A stretch of 64,000 bases of DNA from Pantoea sp. BAV 3049 (lineage in GTDB: Bacteria; Pseudomonadota; Gammaproteobacteria; Enterobacterales; Enterobacteriaceae), in assembly GCF_009765445.1 (NCBI RefSeq), contig NZ_WHOY01000031.1, positions 5,029,231 to 5,093,230 on the forward strand. Reading direction: 5' to 3'. The position numbers were made by a program, and so were the translations under genes. The notes under the pieces are model-generated. The model saw only the letters and a list, made by a program, of their open reading frames with translations. It was not told where the DNA came from and made no database searches. Shown piece after piece: positions 46,200 through 55,488 of the stretch. Every line of letters starts with the position of its first letter. Position 1 is the stretch's first letter.

Positions 46200-46368
46200 G
46201 ACTGCGGGATACGGCTGGTTCAGCGCTGGTCGTGTCCTGATTTTCATGCATTTAAGTTTAAAAACCTCTCATTTTTTGTTCATTCCTCATTTACCCTCCC
46301 GGCGTCAAAAATCTGCACTCTCCCGGTGATCGGTCCTGACAACGTCTTCACTAAAGCAGGGTGCTTGC

Positions 46369-46696
46369 ATGAGTCGAGATTATGTTTGCGGAAGTGAAGG
46401 CCAGTATGAAAAAGGTTCTGGTGAGCAAGTTCTGGCCAGCAAATTGGGAATCGTTAATTCTGATGAGAGAGAGGGTGCTGAGCTTCTCCTGTTAGAACAA
46501 CTCTATCAGGACATTTTTGAAGAGCCGTTCCCTCTTCAGCAAATTTCAGTCTCACTGTAGAAAAGTGGGCATCGTCGTTGGTTGGGTAATATCTATGAAT
46601 GGGCGTCTGGCGAGACTACTTGTTACCGTTGTACCAAAATTTATCCGCTGATTCCTTCAATCCGGCATACAGGGAAGTGTTCTGCCACTCCTTAGC
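46369..46696 (+). pseudogene. Fic-domain protein remnant
   Basis: The first 63 codons encode MSRDYVCGSEGQYEKGSGEQ and LLLEQLYQDIFEEPFPLQ, typical of the helical N-terminus of Fic-type proteins. A TAG at 46558 interrupts the frame; directly after it the same frame continues with GHRRWLGNIYEWASGE, the well-known WLGNIYEWAG segment of Fic proteins. Homology then fades and the frame ends at 46696. The catalytic HPFxxGNGR motif is absent. It is a dead copy of a Fic AMP-transferase, perhaps from a toxin module. Confidence 0.75.
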
Positions 46697-46758
46697 ATGT
46701 TGTCAGGATATTCAGCATTGATTGCTCATTGGGTTGCATCTCCCTGATCACCTCACTC

Positions 46759-47667
46759 TCAATCAATCTTCAGCCGCTCCAGCGCACTCAGCAGTGCAGC
46801 TACTTTTGGCGTCAGCTGTTTTTTGCGCGGCCAGACGATATACAACGGCAGGCCCTCAACCGCCAGTCCTGGCAGGATCTGCACCAGCTCGCCGCTCGCC
46901 AGCTCTTTTTCCATCAGCCAGGTTGCCATCTGCGCGACGCCCAGCCCGGCCACGACTGCTGCGACCTGCGCTTCGCCATCTCCCAGCGCCATCCGGTGCG
47001 GCACCGTTCGCATTGCCGTGCGGCCATCCGGCGAGGCCAGGTGCCACGGGCTGGTGCTGCCATCCACCCGGTCATAAACGATCGCCCGGTGGTTGGCCAG
47101 ATCCTGCAGCGATCCCGGCATTCCCTGACGGGCAAGATACTCCGGTGAGGCACAGAAGATCAGCTTTTCATTCCCCAGAAAACGGAAGCCCAGCGAAGGT
47201 GGATATTCGGCAGGGCCGCCGATCCTGATGGCGATATCCACCCCTTCTTCGAACAGATCGACAAAGCGATCCGAGAACGCCAGGTTGATCTGCATTTCCG
47301 GATTCTGCTGGCAGAACTGGTTCAGCAGCGGCATCACATGCATCCGGCCAAAAGTATTGGGCACCGCAATGCGCAGCCTGCCGACCGGGATGCTGCGTTG
47401 TGCCGCCAGCACCGATTCTGCCTCGGCCAGCTCTCCCAGCACGCGGGTGCAGGTTTCATAAAATGCCTGCCCGGCATCGGTCAGCGCCAGGCGGCGGGTG
47501 GTGCGTTCAAACAGCCGCGAACCAAGCCGCGCTTCCAGCCGCGCGACACTCTTGCTGACTGCCGAGCTGGTCAGATGCAGATTTTCAGCAGCGGCGGTAA
47601 AACTGCCGTGCTCAACGCTGGCAACAAAAGGTGTGATGCCTTTCAAACGATCCTGGTTGATCATCAT
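46759..47667 (-). CDS. LysR-family regulator
   Basis: 302-residue LysR regulator of the DsdC/AaeR-like large group: helix-turn-helix at residues 8-65 (GITPFVASVEHGSFTAAAENL, TSSAVSKSVARLEARLG) and a LysR substrate domain from 90. It is divergent from the PRISE-family reductase, 97 bp apart, so it most likely controls that gene. No operator can be pinned down. Its effector is unknown. Confidence 0.85.
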   Translation of the reverse strand: MMINQDRLKGITPFVASVEHGSFTAAAENLHLTSSAVSKSVARLEARLGSRLFERTTRRLALTDAGQAFYETCTRVLGELAEAESVLAAQRSIPVGRLRIAVPNTFGRMHVMPLLNQFCQQNPEMQINLAFSDRFVDLFEEGVDIAIRIGGPAEYPPSLGFRFLGNEKLIFCASPEYLARQGMPGSLQDLANHRAIVYDRVDGSTSPWHLASPDGRTAMRTVPHRMALGDGEAQVAAVVAGLGVAQMATWLMEKELASGELVQILPGLAVEGLPLYIVWPRKKQLTPKVAALLSALERLKID

Positions 47668-47764
47668 TTGTGACTCTGATTCCCGAATGATATGAATTTA
47701 TACCTGAGATAAGACTTTAATTCTCTATTAAGCTTTTCTTCTGCACTCATTAAGGAGACAAGCT

Positions 47765-48832
47765 ATGCAACAACGCGCATTGATCGTCGGTATCAGCGGA
47801 GTCATTGGTACCGCACTGGCCCAACAGCTGACCGGTGACGGCTGGCAGGTATGGGGATTGTCCCGTGGCCGCACTGCGGTGCCTGCCGGCTGTACGGCGC
47901 TGACGGCGGATTTGACCGACAGCGACTCTGTTCGCCAGTCTCTGAAAGACGTGAAGGTGGATAAAGTCTTCTTCAGCGCCTGGGCCCGTCAGGCCAACGA
48001 AAAAGAGAACATCCGCGTTAATGGCGCGATGGTGCGTAACGTAATTGAAGCGCTGGGTGACAGCCTGAAAGGCGGCCACGTGGCGCTGGTCACCGGACTG
48101 AAGCATTACCTCGGTCCGTTTGATGCCTACGGTAAAGGCGAAGTGCCGGTGACGCCGTTCCGTGAAGAGCAGGGCCGTCAGCCGGTCGATAACTTCTATT
48201 ACGCTCAGGAAGATGAAGTCTTTGCCGGAGCGGAGAAATACGGCTTCAGCTGGAGCGTTCACCGCCCGCACACCATCATCGGCTTTGCGCTGGGCAATGC
48301 GATGAACATGGGCCAGACTCTGGCGGTGTATGCCAGTCTGTGCAAAGAAACCGGCCAGCCATTTATCTTCCCCGGTTCTGAAGCGCAGTGGGAAGGCGTT
48401 ACCGACATGACCGATGTGCACGTGCTGGCACAGCAGCTGGAATGGGCCGCCACCACGCCATCCGCGCAGGACCAGGACTACAACGTGGTCAACGGCGACG
48501 TGTTCCGCTGGAAATGGATGTGGGGCCAGATTGCCGATTACTTTGCTATTGAAGCCGCGCCTTATCCGGGCGCGATCAAGCCGCTGGAAGGCCGCATGGA
48601 CGCTGCTCCGGCCGAATGGCAGGCGATGGCGCAGAAGTACGGCCTGAAAGAAGCCGACATCGGCAAACTGGTTTCCTGGTGGCATACCGATGCCGATCTC
48701 GGCCGCCCGATGGAAGTCTTCACCGACATCAGCAAGAGCCGTAAGGCGGGCTTTACCGGCTACCAGTGCACCCGCGATGCGTTTGTGGCGCTGTTCGATA
48801 AGCTGAAGGCTGAACGGCTGATCCCCGGCTGA
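47765..48832 (+). CDS. PRISE-family NAD(P)-dependent enone reductase/SDR
   Basis: 355-residue extended short-chain dehydrogenase with the glycine motif GISGVIGTALAQQL at the N-terminus. It has the PRISE-family Tyr motif NFYYAQEDEVF near residue 145 and RPHTIIG near 177, and a C-terminal region with WWHTDADLGRPMEVFTDISKSRKAGF, as in plant progesterone 5-beta-reductase/iridoid synthase relatives. These enzymes reduce activated C=C bonds of small enones. Regulated probably by the divergent LysR gene. AAGGAG precedes the start. Confidence 0.85.
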   Translation: MQQRALIVGISGVIGTALAQQLTGDGWQVWGLSRGRTAVPAGCTALTADLTDSDSVRQSLKDVKVDKVFFSAWARQANEKENIRVNGAMVRNVIEALGDSLKGGHVALVTGLKHYLGPFDAYGKGEVPVTPFREEQGRQPVDNFYYAQEDEVFAGAEKYGFSWSVHRPHTIIGFALGNAMNMGQTLAVYASLCKETGQPFIFPGSEAQWEGVTDMTDVHVLAQQLEWAATTPSAQDQDYNVVNGDVFRWKWMWGQIADYFAIEAAPYPGAIKPLEGRMDAAPAEWQAMAQKYGLKEADIGKLVSWWHTDADLGRPMEVFTDISKSRKAGFTGYQCTRDAFVALFDKLKAERLIPG

Positions 48833-48911
48833 TCTCAGGGCAGGTTTCGGACCGGGCAGATGATCACAGGCCGACCTCAGGATCAAGTCTGAGCATTCCT
48901 TGCCGGTCCAG

Positions 48912-49433
48912 TCAGCCGGTGCTGTGCGCGGTATATTCCGTGCGCAGCATGCCATACAGGGCGCAGTCCCAGCGTTCTTCCCCCACCACCACGCAATGTC
49001 TGCGCACGCCTTCCCGCACAAAACCCAGCTTTTCATATGTCCGCACCGCAGCAATATTGAACGGGTAAACGTGCAGTTCCACACGTTCGATGGCTTCCTG
49101 CCTGAAGGCATTAACGATCAAGGTTTGCAGCATCTTTTCAGCCAGTTTCTGTCCCCGCATCTGTGGATTAACCACCACCCTGCACAGGCAGGCCAGATGG
49201 TTATCCCAGTCGAAACCCAACTGTGCCACTACGGCCAGTTCGCCCTCCACGCATCCGGAAAAAGTCAGCAGTGAGGCCGGTTGCTGCTGGTCTGAATTCA
49301 GCAGGGTTGTAAGGAACTCCGCGCTCAGCGGCCAGCTCACGCCCGGACCGGCCCACTGTGTCACCGCCAGTTGGGAAGTAAACCAACTGCCCAACGTGGC
49401 CTGATCTTCCGCCCGGAAAAAGGTTATCTGCAT
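48912..49433 (-). CDS. GNAT-family N-acetyltransferase
   Basis: 173-residue GNAT acetyltransferase. The acetyl-CoA loop is visible as VVNPQMRGQKLAEKMLQTLI (motif A, Q/R-x-x-G-x-G/A type) and motif B as ELHVYPFNIAAVRTYEKLGFVREG. The substrate is unknown; the C-terminal end RRHCVVVGEERWDCALYGM resembles RimJ/RimL or amino-acid N-acetyltransferases. Converges with the PRISE reductase gene. Confidence 0.8.
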   Translation of the reverse strand: MQITFFRAEDQATLGSWFTSQLAVTQWAGPGVSWPLSAEFLTTLLNSDQQQPASLLTFSGCVEGELAVVAQLGFDWDNHLACLCRVVVNPQMRGQKLAEKMLQTLIVNAFRQEAIERVELHVYPFNIAAVRTYEKLGFVREGVRRHCVVVGEERWDCALYGMLRTEYTAHSTG

Positions 49434-49510
49434 TGCATTGCTCGCTGTCAGCTAAAGGATTAAGTGGCTTCAGGCTGAGGAAAGTTCGCTCCGGTCAGCA
49501 AACGCAACAT

Positions 49511-49530
49511 TTGTTTCCTGAGGGAAACAA
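49511..49530. promoter_or_regulatory. Perfect palindrome, probable operator
   Basis: TTGTTTCC, tgag, GGAAACAA form an exact 8-bp inverted repeat upstream of both the GNAT gene (about 80 bp from its start) and the Sua5-like gene (160 bp). A protein-binding site is likely, but no known regulator is recognised. Confidence 0.4.
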
Positions 49531-49690
49531 TGAGCGATTGAATGCATTTATTGTTGCGTAAAAGAGTGGCCAGGTTAGGATGGTTTCAACAGGTTATTAG
49601 TGGCTTCCGCCGCCAGCGAAATTGACGATGCTGCGCCAGGATGAAACGCTCACCAACGAATTTAACCCTCTATGATATGCAGGTGTGACC

Positions 49691-50470
49691 ATGAGCAATA
49701 AGACTATCCAGTGGAACGGCGGCTTACAGCCGGAAGCGGTAAAAATCCTGTCTGCCGATGGCGGCATGATCGTTTGCCCGACCAAAGTGGGCTACATCAT
49801 TATGACCTCCGATGCCAAAGGCCTGGAGCGTAAATTTGATGCCAAGCAGCGCAACCGCAACAAGCCGGGTGTGGTGTTGTGTGGTTCCCTGGAGCAGTTG
49901 AAAGAACTGGCGCAGCTGAACCCGGAAATCGAAGAGCTGTATCAGCAGCACTGGGACAAAGACATTCTGCTGGGCTGCATCCTGCCGTGGAAAGAAGAAG
50001 CCGTGGCACGTATTCCGGAAGATGGCTCGAAAGAGCTGATGATGGACCGCCGTCAGACCAGTTGCTTCGTGATCAAATTCGGTATTCCTGGCGAAAAACT
50101 GGCGAAAGAGCTGTGGGAAAACCACGGTAAATTCTCCTTCGCCAGCTCCGCTAACCCGTCAGGCAAGGGCAACCGTGGCCTGGTCGAAGGGATCGGCGAG
50201 CGTATTGAATCGCAGGCTGACCTGATTATTGAAGCGAACGCCTATGTGAAATCTATCCAGCCGAATGAGTCCGAGAAGACCCGCTACGAGCAGGGTGTGA
50301 TGGTGGCGATGGTGGACGAGAGTGGCAAGCTGGTCCCTGAGCAGAAAGGCGAGCGCAGCATCACACCTTGCCCAATCCTGATCCGTAAGGGGTTGGACGT
50401 GGATAAAATCATGTCGATGATGTCTGATATCTTCACCACGTGGGATTACCGTCACGGTAACTACTACTAA
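49691..50470 (+). CDS. Sua5/YciO/YrdC-family protein
   Basis: 259-residue protein of the YrdC-like fold (residues 10-200: GGMIVCPTKVGYIIMTSDAKGLERKFDAK, KPGVVLCGSLEQLKEL, FASSANPSGKGNRG). Related proteins make threonylcarbamoyl-AMP for tRNA t6A synthesis, yet the N-terminal K-x-R-x-x/KPxxLL signature (here KQRNRNKPGVVLCG) is only partly kept and the C-terminal 60 residues differ from TsaC and Sua5. It may act on another substrate. ATG at 49691 (MSNKTIQ) is preferred over GTG at 49685. A terminator follows the stop. Confidence 0.8.
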   Translation: MSNKTIQWNGGLQPEAVKILSADGGMIVCPTKVGYIIMTSDAKGLERKFDAKQRNRNKPGVVLCGSLEQLKELAQLNPEIEELYQQHWDKDILLGCILPWKEEAVARIPEDGSKELMMDRRQTSCFVIKFGIPGEKLAKELWENHGKFSFASSANPSGKGNRGLVEGIGERIESQADLIIEANAYVKSIQPNESEKTRYEQGVMVAMVDESGKLVPEQKGERSITPCPILIRKGLDVDKIMSMMSDIFTTWDYRHGNYY

Positions 50471-50476
50471 GATTTG

Positions 50477-50501
50477 AAGGGCGGAACCGGTTTCCGCCCT
50501 T
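50477..50501. terminator. Bidirectional terminator
   Basis: AAGGGCGGAA and TTCCGCCCTT form a 10-bp stem with a 5-nt loop, between the converging Sua5-like and LysR genes; an AT-rich run (ATTATTT) follows on the plus strand. Confidence 0.75.
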
Positions 50502-50502
50502 A

Positions 50503-51399
50503 TTATTTCTGCTGCAATGCCTTCTGCAACTCTTCAATAAACAGCCTGACGCGCGGTGAAACAAAACTGTCACCTTTGCTCAGGATCCACGATGTATACA
50601 CGTCCATTTCCCACTCTGGCAGCACCCTGATCAGCTTGCCGGCTTTGACGGCTTCCTGTGCACTGTAGTCTGGCAGATAAGCGATGCCGGTGCAGGCGAT
50701 GGCGGAATTCACCAGCGCGGTACTGTTGTTGGCACGAAAGCGGCTGCGGACTTCGATATCCAGCTTTTGCTTTTCTTTACGGAACGGCAGCGAAATGGTG
50801 TGCGCCGGACCACGAAACAGAATGAAATCGTGACGCGGCAGATCGTCGGGTTTGCCGATCGCCGGGAAGCGCCGCAGATAGTCCGGCGAAGCATACAGCC
50901 CCCAGCTGATATCGATCAGCGGCTGGCAATGAGCATGCTCCGGCCGGTCGCGACGGACCACAATCGCCAGGTCGATATTGTCATCCACCAGGTTCACCGG
51001 GCGGTCAGTCAGATCCAGATCGACGCTGACGTGCAAATTACTGGCAACAAACTGGTTCAGCACCGGCACGATACACTGGCAGCCGAAGGTGACCGGGGCC
51101 ACCACGCGCAGGCTGCCGGTCGGCTCTTCGTGAAACTGGCGGATAAACAGATCGGCGCTTTTCACCTCGCTGAGGATGCGGGCGCAGTAGTGATACCAGG
51201 TCATGCCGACATCGGTTACGGCAATCTTGCGGGTGGTGCGCTGCAGCAGCTTAGTGCCGAGGCGGACTTCCAGAGCGGAGATCTCTTTGCTCACTGACGA
51301 TTTCGACAGCCCCAGCAGTTTCGCCGCCTCGGTATAGCTCAGCGTCTCGACGACTTTAGCGAAGATAATCATCCCCTGCAGGTTTTCAACATCGCTCAT
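50503..51399 (-). CDS. LysR-family regulator
   Basis: 298-residue LysR protein with the winged helix-turn-helix at residues 7-65 (IFAKVVETLSYTEAAKLLGLSKSSVSKEIS) and a substrate domain from 92. It is of the CrgA-like group whose members regulate neighbouring oxidoreductases or efflux pumps. Here the only neighbour reading in the same direction is ynfM, 170 bp upstream. No target is evident. Confidence 0.82.
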   Translation of the reverse strand: MSDVENLQGMIIFAKVVETLSYTEAAKLLGLSKSSVSKEISALEVRLGTKLLQRTTRKIAVTDVGMTWYHYCARILSEVKSADLFIRQFHEEPTGSLRVVAPVTFGCQCIVPVLNQFVASNLHVSVDLDLTDRPVNLVDDNIDLAIVVRRDRPEHAHCQPLIDISWGLYASPDYLRRFPAIGKPDDLPRHDFILFRGPAHTISLPFRKEKQKLDIEVRSRFRANNSTALVNSAIACTGIAYLPDYSAQEAVKAGKLIRVLPEWEMDVYTSWILSKGDSFVSPRVRLFIEELQKALQQK

Positions 51400-51572
51400 G
51401 GTGGCTCCAGGCCGGGGGAGTTTGCGGTCAGGTGACTAATGTGGCGACAGAGTAATGGCTGAGCAGGGGGAAGTAAATCTTGAGACAGGCTTTACTCAGC
51501 ACGGATGCGGCTGAACTGCACCACAAAAAGCCAGGAAGCGTCCGGCTTTTTGCAGGCAGTTCAGCTGTCCGG

Positions 51573-52871
51573 TCAACGGACTTTTTTCACCAGTACGGGA
51601 ATTTTACGCAGCTTGTTGGCGAGGATCAGACCGCCGATCAGCATTACGGCGATAAAGCCTGAAACGCCCATCCAGCCGTAGCCATTCCAGAACACGCCAC
51701 CCAGCGTGCCCGCCACGCTCGATCCCAGATAGTAGAAGAACAGATACAGGGAGGAAGCCTGGCCTCTGGCCCGCCTTGCGCGATGACCAACCCAGCTGCT
51801 GGCAACCGAATGCGCGGCAAAGAAACCGGCGGCAAAAAGCATCAGTCCCGGCAGCACCAGAAACAGCGTGGCAAACTGGGTGGCAATCAGTCCGGTCAGC
51901 ATCAGCCCCAACGATCCCATCAGTACCACGCCACGGCCATGGCGTGCGGTCATCATCCCGGCGCGCGGCGAGCTGTAAGTGCCGGTCAGATAGACCACTG
52001 ATAGCAGGCCAACCACCGTCTGGCTGAGCGAAAAGGGCGCTGACAGGAAGCGATAGCTGACATAGTTAAACAGAGTGACAAAGCTGCCCATCAGGATAAA
52101 ACCAACCACGAACAGCATCGGCAGCCCGATATCCCGCCACTGGAACATAAAGTTCACCAGCAGCTTGCGCGGGCGCAGGGAGCTGGGACGGAAATGTTGG
52201 GAAGGGGGCAGCAGCCGGAAAAACAGCCCGGCGGCGGCCAGCGCAAACAAACCGACTACAAACAGCGAAATGTGCCAGGAGAAGTGATCCGCCAGCATCC
52301 CGGTGGAGAGCCGTCCGACCAGCCCACCAATCGAGTTGCCGCTGATATACAGCCCCATTGAGAAGGAGAGGAACACGGGGTGGAGCTCTTCACTCAGCCA
52401 GGTCATCGCCACCGCTGCCACGCCGCTCAAAGCCAGTCCGGTCAGGGCACGCATCGCCAGCACGCCTTCCCAACTGCTCATGGTGGCACACACCAGCGTG
52501 AAGAAGGCCGCCAGCAGTAGCGAAATGGACATCACCGACTTACGACCAATCGCATCCGACAGCGGCCCGGTGATCAGCAATCCGAGCGCCATCATGGCTG
52601 TGGTCACCGAGAGGGACAAACTGCTCTGCGCCGGGGTGAGATGGAAACTTTCCGAAAACACCGGCAGGATCGGCTGAACACAATAGAGGACGGCGAAGGT
52701 GGAGAGCCCGGCACAAAACAGCGCCAGCGTGGCATGGGTAAACCTGCGGGTGCCACGGGTAATATAGGTTTTGTTTATGGAGGTATTATCAACGGGGGAA
52801 ATTAAACTGTCGTCTTCATCAGAGAGACTTTCCGAGTGCAACGCTGCGGATTTATTTACTACGGGTGCCAC
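51573..52871 (-). CDS. ynfM: MFS exporter YnfM
   Basis: 432-residue, 12-helix major-facilitator protein that matches E. coli YnfM (AraJ-like exporters) with signatures FALLYCVQPILPVxS-type start (FAVLYCVQPILPVFSESF), GPLSDAIGRKSVM, SGNSIGGLVGRLSTG and GFFAAHSVASSWVGHRA. Function in E. coli is putative arabinose/drug export. GTG start at 52871 with AAGGA 6 nt upstream. The E. coli neighbour ynfL (LysR) is not here; a different LysR lies downstream. Confidence 0.9.
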   Translation of the reverse strand: MAPVVNKSAALHSESLSDEDDSLISPVDNTSINKTYITRGTRRFTHATLALFCAGLSTFAVLYCVQPILPVFSESFHLTPAQSSLSLSVTTAMMALGLLITGPLSDAIGRKSVMSISLLLAAFFTLVCATMSSWEGVLAMRALTGLALSGVAAVAMTWLSEELHPVFLSFSMGLYISGNSIGGLVGRLSTGMLADHFSWHISLFVVGLFALAAAGLFFRLLPPSQHFRPSSLRPRKLLVNFMFQWRDIGLPMLFVVGFILMGSFVTLFNYVSYRFLSAPFSLSQTVVGLLSVVYLTGTYSSPRAGMMTARHGRGVVLMGSLGLMLTGLIATQFATLFLVLPGLMLFAAGFFAAHSVASSWVGHRARRARGQASSLYLFFYYLGSSVAGTLGGVFWNGYGWMGVSGFIAVMLIGGLILANKLRKIPVLVKKVR

Positions 52872-53405
52872 AAGAGTTCCTTGGTTGTCATTAAACGGTC
52901 TGGTTTGCTATCAGATAAACTTATTGATGCCAGGCATGGCAAGGGCTGCGCGACGTTCTGGCTGCGTCAGTATTGGACTGTTTAAATATAATGTAAATGG
53001 TAAAGCCAATTATTTTTTTACAGAGACTTCTGCCGTTTGCGATTAATTTTGTTCCTGAACAAAGTTAAGTCGTTTCTCAATTTGGCTTAATTGTCTGAGG
53101 TGGTGATTTATCCACCGGCTGGTAGGGCGAAGACGGAGAAGATCGCCGGATATTTCGCCTTTTTATCGTTTCGTTATTGCTATTTTTTTCAGTAATTGAT
53201 TATCAACGTCAATTTATGTCGGCAGAGACTTAATATTATGACTGTCAGGGAAAAATTCCGCTCACAGTCATTTCCTGAAATATTATCTCATTGGCAGTAA
53301 TAAAATCATCAGGTTGCGCTGTGAGACGAGAGTACTATACTGATCGCTTCTTTCGAAATTCACCTAAGCATCATTGTCGAGCGTCATTGGCATCAGGAGG
53401 TTCTT
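52872..53405. other. AT-rich region between ynfM and treF
   Basis: 534 bases without a convincing gene. Several short stems and AT-rich promoter-like stretches occur, ending in a perfect AGGAGG at 53395-53400 directly before the treF reading frame. Confidence 0.4.
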
Positions 53406-55052
53406 ATCACTTTTAATCAAAATGACCTAATCACAGACAATAACCAGACGGATTATGAAGCCTACTATCACGATTATGAGGCTGGTCTTGACGCCGTGGT
53501 GGAGCCGCAACCGGAGACGATCCGCGGCCTGCCTGCATCGGATATCCTGACGCCGTCCGATCGCTATCAGGAGCTGTTCGAGGCGGTACAATCTTCGCGG
53601 ATATTTACTGACAGTAAAACGTTCGCCGATTGCGCTCCCAAAATTGAACCCGAAAGAATTCTCTATCGCTATTTCATGCAGCGTGAACGGCAGGATTTTA
53701 ATCTGCTGACGTTTGTGCTGGAGAATTTCGACCTGCCAAGAGTGCATGACAGCCGCTATGTTTCTGATCCAAATAAAAATATGGGTGAACATATTGATTC
53801 GCTGTGGCCGGTATTAACCCGTAAGCCGGAAAAGCATTCGGAATTCTCATCATTACTGCCGCTGCCGGAACCTTATGTGGTGCCGGGCGGTCGCTTTGGG
53901 GAAACCTACTACTGGGATTCCTATTTCAGCATGCTTGGTTTTGCGGCTGGTGGGCAGACAGATCTGCTGAAGAGCATGGCGGATAACTTCGCCTGGATGA
54001 TCGATACCTATGGGCACATCCCAAACGGTAACCGGACCTACTACCTGAGCCGTTCGCAGCCGCCGGTGTTTGCCCTGATGGTTGAGCTGTTTGAGAAAGA
54101 TGGTGTGAACGAGGCGCATCGTTACCTGAAGCAGCTGAAGCGTGAGTATGAGTTCTGGATGGACGGCGCGGAATCACTGACGCCGAACGAGGCTTATCGC
54201 CATGTGGTGATGCTGTCGGATGGTTCGGTGCTGAACCGTTACTGGGATGACCGTGATACGCCGCGCGATGAGTCGTGGATTGAGGATGTGGAAACCGCGA
54301 GGAACTCTGCGCGACCTTCCAGCGAGGTATATCGCGATCTGCGTGCCGGTGCGGCTTCAGGTTGGGACTTCTCTTCCCGCTGGCTGAGCGAACCGGGTCG
54401 TCTGGAGAGTATTCAGACCACCAGTATCGTGCCGATTGACCTGAATGCTTTCCTCTACAAGCTGGAGACGACCATCGCGCGGCTGGCTGCCAGCAGGAAT
54501 GATGCGGCTACTGCCGATCTGTTCCAGCAAAAAGCGGTGCGTCGTCGTGAAGTTGTCGACAAATATTTGTGGGACAACGAGGCCGGTCTGTATCGCGATT
54601 ACAACTGGCGTGAGCGTGAGAAAGGCGCGTTCTCGGCTGCTTCGGTCACACCTCTGTATGTCGGCATGTCCAGCCTTGAACAGGCTACCCACACCGCGGC
54701 GGCAATCCGTTCGCACCTGCTGGCTCCGGGCGGCCTGCTCTCCACGGTGGAAGAGACAGGTGAACAATGGGACAAGCCGAACGGCTGGGCACCTATGCAG
54801 TGGATGGCAATAAAGGGCCTTAACAACTACGGTGAGGAGCTGCTGGCGAAAGAGATCGCCACGCGCTGGTTGCAGGTTGTGGGAGCGACCTACCATCGCC
54901 ATCACAAGATGGTCGAGAAATACAACGTTGCCGGACGTGCGCCCGTGCTGGCAGGCGGTGGTGAGTATCCGCTGCAGGATGGATTTGGCTGGACCAATGG
55001 CGTCACGCGCCGGTTGCTGGCGATGTATCCTGACGTGGCACCGCAGCGTTAA
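53406..55052 (+). CDS. treF: Cytoplasmic trehalase TreF
   Basis: Inverting glycoside hydrolase family 37 enzyme that cleaves trehalose to two glucose in the cytoplasm. The signatures [14 protein letters not shown] and [10 protein letters not shown], and the [17 protein letters not shown] motif, are intact. With the conventional GTG at 53496 the protein has 518 residues but starts late and with no ribosome site. Upstream the frame is open to 53325 and keeps similarity to the E. coli N-terminus ([13 protein letters not shown] against MLNQKIQNPNPDE). An AGGAGG lies 5 nt before an ATC codon at 53406 that aligns with the start Met, so ATC is the probable (or mutated) start codon, giving 548 residues. 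Single gene. Confidence 0.88.
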   Translation: MTFNQNDLITDNNQTDYEAYYHDYEAGLDAVVEPQPETIRGLPASDILTPSDRYQELFEAVQSSRIFTDSKTFADCAPKIEPERILYRYFMQRERQDFNLLTFVLENFDLPRVHDSRYVSDPNKNMGEHIDSLWPVLTRKPEKHSEFSSLLPLPEPYVVPGGRFGETYYWDSYFSMLGFAAGGQTDLLKSMADNFAWMIDTYGHIPNGNRTYYLSRSQPPVFALMVELFEKDGVNEAHRYLKQLKREYEFWMDGAESLTPNEAYRHVVMLSDGSVLNRYWDDRDTPRDESWIEDVETARNSARPSSEVYRDLRAGAASGWDFSSRWLSEPGRLESIQTTSIVPIDLNAFLYKLETTIARLAASRNDAATADLFQQKAVRRREVVDKYLWDNEAGLYRDYNWREREKGAFSAASVTPLYVGMSSLEQATHTAAAIRSHLLAPGGLLSTVEETGEQWDKPNGWAPMQWMAIKGLNNYGEELLAKEIATRWLQVVGATYHRHHKMVEKYNVAGRAPVLAGGGEYPLQDGFGWTNGVTRRLLAMYPDVAPQR

Positions 55053-55132
55053 TTGTCCGCCGGAGTGAAATTAATCTATCAACTACGCTATAAATGGAAT
55101 GTATCTGCCATCAACGTCGGCCAGGAGTATAA

Positions 55133-55488
55133 ATGCGTATTGGATTAGTAGGATACGGTACCGGCGGCAAAAATTTTCACGCGCCTTTTATCGTTGCGGC
55201 TCAGACGTGCAGGCGCAGGCGATTTTTGCCGGTAAGCGCCCGGCCGACGATCCGTCAGGCTGGGGCTATGAGCAACCCGAGCCGTTGGGCACGCTGCGCA
55301 CGGCGGAAGGTGAGGAGCGCATCCCTTCGGCTCAGGAAAGCTATCACGCTTATTACGAAGCCTTTGCCGCCGCAGTGAGGAATGGCACCGAACCTCCTGT
55401 CACAGCGGAGCAGGCTATTCGCACGCTTGAAGTGCTGGATGCCGCGCTGCTCAGTGCTGAAGAGGGGCGAAGGGTGACGCTGGGCTGA
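55133..55488 (+). pseudogene. Gfo/Idh/MocA oxidoreductase with internal deletion
   Basis: The first 21-23 codons (MRIGLVGYGTGGKNFHAPFI) are the NAD(P) Rossmann start of a Gfo/Idh/MocA oxidoreductase. After about 55200 the frame shifts by one and the sequence continues with the C-terminal end of the same family (QAQAIFAGKRPADDPSGWGY, YYEAFAAAVRNGTEPPVTAEQ, LEVLDAALLSAEEGRRV). Some 250 residues in the middle are missing. The final 38 bp overlap the tail of the convergent NUDIX gene. Confidence 0.88.

Noticed and set aside
53496-53500. GTG at 53496 as the treF start
   Set aside because: No Shine-Dalgarno sequence at proper spacing, and homology to other trehalases continues 30 codons upstream; kept only as an alternative.
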